From Mangifera indica (lineage: Eukaryota > Streptophyta > Magnoliopsida > Sapindales > Anacardiaceae): a stretch of DNA of 64,000 bases. The position numbers were made by a program, and so were the translations under genes. Location of the stretch: contig NC_058155.1 of the NCBI RefSeq assembly GCF_011075055.1, positions 8,775,537 through 8,839,536 on the forward strand. Reading direction: 5' to 3'. Below are positions 60,720-64,000 of this stretch, piece after piece (position 1 is the stretch's first letter; every line of letters starts with the position of its first letter). The notes beneath the pieces are model-generated. The model saw only the letters and a list, made by a program, of their open reading frames with translations, was not told the DNA's origin and searched no databases.

Positions 60720-62440
60720 TAAGATTAATTAAGAATACATGATTTGGGTGGTGGCGGAGGAAGAGAAGGCAAGGATCTTTTCAGTGTAAACATTTCAGTC
60801 CTGTATGAGCCCAGAAAGCATAGCTCCAAGTAATCCAAATAATGTGTCAAAGGAACCAACTTCTGGGCTATTTTTCATGAAGAGTGTGGCGGCCAAGCTT
60901 CCAAAAGAAGCAGAGAGTATATAGATGATGCCTGTCCCCACTGTGGACCAGAACAAGAAAAAAATGCAGGCACAAATAGCTTTCAGAATCTAATCGTAAC
61001 CCTATAACATCATGCAATAATTAAGCTTAATTAAAATTATAGCTCATAAAATAGCAAAGTAGTTACATAGTCCAAACACTTGCTCTAAAGGAATTCCCAC
61101 AAAGATGACACTACTGAGATTGATGATTAGATGAATGACCCCAGCATGCAACTCTGTGCATGTGAACAGACGCCAAGTATGGCAATACTCTTCCAAACAA
61201 TTCTACAAGAGAGCTCCCATCTCATCAAGCCTGTGAGAACATATTAATAATTTTATCAATGATTATAATACATCACACTATTTCATTTTCAGAGTGCTTA
61301 ACAAACACTAGACGTTCAAACTAATACATCAGACTACGAAATCTCAAAAGCTTCGTAGCAGAACTCTGTTCTGTGCCCAGAAGATAGATGAAGCTTTTCG
61401 TCTGTTTAATGGCACAATAACAACTCAAGCCATTGCTCAAAAGCTCAAATATAAAAAATAAATAAACAAGTTAGATTTAGTTCTCAGAAATATATCAACT
61501 TGGCCGAGTCCGTAAGATTGGGACTAAAGCTAGAAATGCGGAAAGCATCAGAAAGTCAACTCTGGTATATACTCGCATTAAAAAATAAATAAGGCCTAAG
61601 GCAAAAATTTTGGTAATGGGCTACAGAACTAGAGAAAATTGATGAATGATTGGAAATAGACAGGTTCAATGCACAAATGAAGAATTTACCATTCTTTCCC
61701 TCAAAATTCCTCAACAAAATGAAGGGATTGACAGTCTAAACACAAATTTGAGGAATCACCGACGATGATCACAAAATAGGATTCTGAAAACCCAAAAAAA
61801 CCCAGGAATCTAGCCAAATCGTTAACTGAGCCAGCAGGTTATTTCATTTCGCTTTTACTATCATTACCTATCTCACTAATAGTAATTCAATTAAAGATAA
61901 ATTCAACAATAAATTTTCAAGAATTGGCATCCCAACTAGGCAAAACCTCATCTAGACTAGAGCACTAAGGAAAACTAATTCAAATATTTCGCATGCAATA
62001 AAAACTATAACTAAGAGCCAACACACCACCTCTCGAATTCTGTTGTTATAAAAGCCAAATCACAAGAAACTTAAATTTAACCGAACGAAGCACAACAAGG
62101 TTCTCATTACACACAAAACAAACTCGCATGAAGAGAGAAAAAATTACAGACACAGAGAAGCAGGGGACTGAGTAAAGGATTCTCAGAGAGTGGCTGAAAC
62201 AACAGGCTTCCTGGCGCTTCGTGTGCGCAGTCACCGTGAGAGTTTCACCGGAAATCATTAGCAACCATGGTAGCATTGCCAATGAAGGAACGGACATGGA
62301 GGATGACGAAGACGGAGATGATCCACGTGCCGCGTCCTAGCTTTTTGATAGGGAGAAGAGGTGAAGTGGAGATGAGGGTGGGTATGGCGTCTTGATGTCG
62401 AGGTGGCTTTGGAATTTTGCAGCCAGACCAGAGTGTCTCT
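60720..62440 (-). pseudogene. rhomboid protease pseudogene, KOMPEITO-like position
   Basis: Three minus-strand blocks match plant rhomboid intramembrane proteases in the correct order. Block 1 (about 62400-62150) has NSHGDCA and FQPLSENPLL but TGA at 62245-62247 just before NSHGDC. Block 2 (about 61235-61070) has LDEMGALL, WRLFTC and [20 protein letters not shown], but TAG at 61203-61205 after MGALL. Block 3 (about 60950-60780) has the GIIYILSASFGSLAATLF span and FGLLGAMLS. There the catalytic-serine motif is replaced by VGSFDTLFG, and TGA at 60795-60797 falls where DWNVYTEK is expected. The C-terminal part with the catalytic histidine was not found. Family assignment is from remembered rhomboid sequences. 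Position next to the BPS1-like gene fits Arabidopsis KOM (At1g77860), a pollen-wall rhomboid homologue. Confidence 0.75.
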
Positions 62441-62611
62441 CATTGTTGGGATTGCTTGTGAGAGACGTTTTTCATCTTCTTTGGATTTTATAGCCGTTGT
62501 TGACAGTGGTCGTCTTCGTGGGTAAAATAACCCGCGAGTGGCAAGCAGAATTGGCGGGAAATTTTAGTTTTATTATTTATAATAGGTTTGTATGGGCACA
62601 TTTAACAAAGT

Positions 62612-62683
62612 GGATCCGTGGCGCAATGGTAGCGCGTCTGACTCCAGATCAGAAGGTTGCGTGTTCGATTCACGTCGGGTTCA
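62612..62683 (+). tRNA. tRNA-Trp(CCA)
   Basis: A 72-nt intact cloverleaf. The acceptor stem GGATCCG pairs with CGGGTTC plus discriminator A. The D-arm is in GTGGCGCAATGGTAGCGC. The anticodon stem TCTGA/TCAGA encloses the loop CTCCAGA with anticodon CCA. The T-arm GCGTG/CACGT-type region encloses TTCGATT. A CCCCCTTTTTC run directly downstream gives a Pol III terminator. There is no intron. The sequence is that of the common plant nuclear tRNA-Trp. Confidence 0.95.
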
Positions 62684-62901
62684 ATCCCCCTTTTTCAAAC
62701 CAACAAAATTTGACAATTACCAACATTAATTTGAAAAATATAAGCTAATCTCTCTAAGTCTGGAAGCAATTGCTAGGTACAGTTTTTTCTTTTCTTTCTT
62801 TCTTTTTTTTTTTTTTAATTTGGTTATAATAAATGTGTATAAGAATGTTTCTGAAATGTTTTGTACAATAGAAAGTGGTGAATTAGTATCTGCGGCGTCA
62901 T

Positions 62902-63809
62902 CTACTTTGCTTCATCGTCGTCTGTATCAATCTCAAGGCCCTCTGCAGCTAAAAGCTGACGGATGACCCTTTTCTTTTCCTCCTCTGCTTTCTTTCTCAT
63001 CAAATCCCTTTTCTTCAACACAAGTGTATGCCGCTTCAATGTATTGGTAAAATACTCCCTAGATGCCTTTTGCTCTTTAGCCAAAATTCTTCTTTCTTCG
63101 TCAGGGTCAATCTGAAATTTCATCAAAACATACAAATTTCTGACGTATTAGCACAGAAATGCAGAGATAACAAGGGGCTAGATAGCTTCATTTGTTTTGG
63201 GAATAACTGATATGACTAGAAGAACTTGATTGCGTTCATAATTGTAACAGCAATAACCATTGAAATAAGTTGAGGTAATAGTAACAACAATGGATATAAA
63301 TGTAGTAATGTTGAGGTAGAGGATTAGTAATGGGATAGTAGATATTACAGTTCAAAATTAACACTTAACTAAGAACACATGAACCCCTAAGAGCTAAGGC
63401 ATTCATGATCCTCAGATTCTTAAGAGAGGAAGTATGTATGGGAAAATAGATATTATGGTTCAGATAGATGTTATCCACTAGAAATAAATAACTCAAAAAA
63501 ATTATATAAACAGATAACAGTGGACATAAGAAACGAAAAAAGAACAAGATTTACTCTAGGTATAACATTTTATAATAAAAGGCAAAAATAATTAGAGTCA
63601 AACAGCTGGAAGATAATTAGGGAGCTCTTGATATCATAAAACCATTTGAGAATATTCATATTACTTCATACCTTTGAACGAGAAAGACGGCGTGCACGTA
63701 GATTTAGCTGGAGCTGCTGCTGCTCAGCCCAAGCTGAAATTGCCATGTCACCCCGCTGATCAAAAGCTTTTCGCTTTTTTATAAGCCATTCCATCCATGC
63801 TTGGGATGC
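62902..63809 (-). CDS. C-terminal end of an unidentified charged helical protein (partial)
   Basis: Two minus-strand exons are supported: 63809-63672 (46 codons) and 63111-62902 (69 codons and stop), joined in phase at LSRSK|IDPDEE. The 115 residues are highly charged and almost certainly helical. They start ASQAWMEWLIKKRKAFDQRG, pass through a Gln/Arg-rich stretch and EERRILAKEQKASREYF, and end in the acidic tail EGLEIDTDDDEAK. I see no enzyme motif, membrane span or signal peptide. Such composition is common in nuclear or RNA-processing proteins, but I do not recognise the family. More exons must lie beyond the right edge of the window. Strong splice sites and the steady frame make it a real gene. 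Confidence 0.75.
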
Positions 63810-64000
63810 CTAGCAGCAAAGAAACATGAAAATGCCATTGACTAAAGGATAAAGTTAAAAAGTACATAATTACTAGCAAGAAGAAAAGACTTAAATAAGT
63901 AAAGAAAACCCATACATTCTTTAGCACAGCCAGAATGTAACCAGAAACTGTTCATTCATTTGAACTCTAACAGAAACCAATTCTCTTAAACTTGTAAAAT
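63810..64000 (-). other. intron of the unidentified gene, reaching the window edge
   Basis: The acceptor GCTGCTAG|GCATCC sits at 63810. No further exon is visible before position 64000. Confidence 0.5.

Noticed and set aside
1..64000. CRISPR arrays, bacterial operons, prophage or integrated viral genes
   Set aside because: No regularly spaced short repeats, Shine-Dalgarno-led gene runs or viral-type coding regions were seen; all features fit a plant nuclear chromosome.

Overview
This window is nuclear DNA from a flowering plant, most likely a eudicot. Genes are split by short AT-rich GT-AG introns. They are all familiar plant families, intergenic DNA is very AT-rich and full of small inverted-repeat transposons, and there are plant-type nuclear tRNA sequences. 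I reconstructed exons by hand from splice sites and reading phase; every multi-exon protein model given as complete closes in phase. The species cannot be named from the sequence alone.

Layout. 1.3-1.9 kb (-): small basic protein with a conserved SPRIxCMGQVKR-type motif. 5.1-9.3 kb (-): VPS9A, exchange factor for Rab5-type GTPases. 10.6-14.2 kb (-): a GT31 beta-1,3-galactosyltransferase of the Golgi. 14.3-23.8 kb: gene-free, transposon-rich block. 23.9-26.9 kb (+): translation initiation factor eIF5 with a leader intron and a long upstream ORF. 27-29.8 kb: minisatellite and one inverted-repeat element. 29.9-32.7 kb (+): ARF17-like auxin response factor with a miR160 target site. 35.0-36.9 kb (+): plastid-type GrpE co-chaperone with an apparent one-base frameshift. 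37.7-39.4 kb (-): 100-residue membrane protein. 42.1-47.0 kb (+): SHM6/SHM7-type serine hydroxymethyltransferase. 48.6-49.6 kb (-): BYPASS1-like protein. 49.7-60.4 kb: no protein gene recognised; a degenerate tRNA-Arg and a 963-bp inverted-repeat element. 60.7-62.4 kb (-): decayed rhomboid (KOMPEITO-like) gene with three in-frame stops. 62.6 kb (+): tRNA-Trp(CCA). 62.9 kb to the right edge (-): C-terminal end of an unidentified charged protein.

The genes do not form a pathway. From memory, the order GT31 - eIF5 - ARF17 - BPS1-like - rhomboid matches Arabidopsis At1g77810-At1g77860. GrpE - small membrane protein - SHM matches At1g36390-At1g36370, and GT31 - SHM - BPS1-like matches At1g22015-At1g22030. 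The window therefore looks like an unfragmented version of an ancestral block that Arabidopsis holds as several duplicated, thinned copies.

The least expected structure is a family of long-hairpin transposons sharing the terminus GGCCAAA(n)GACTnnTTCCCACCC. Three copies have perfect 9-bp target duplications (Mutator-like), one has 8 of 9, and one is inserted inside an older copy of the same family.
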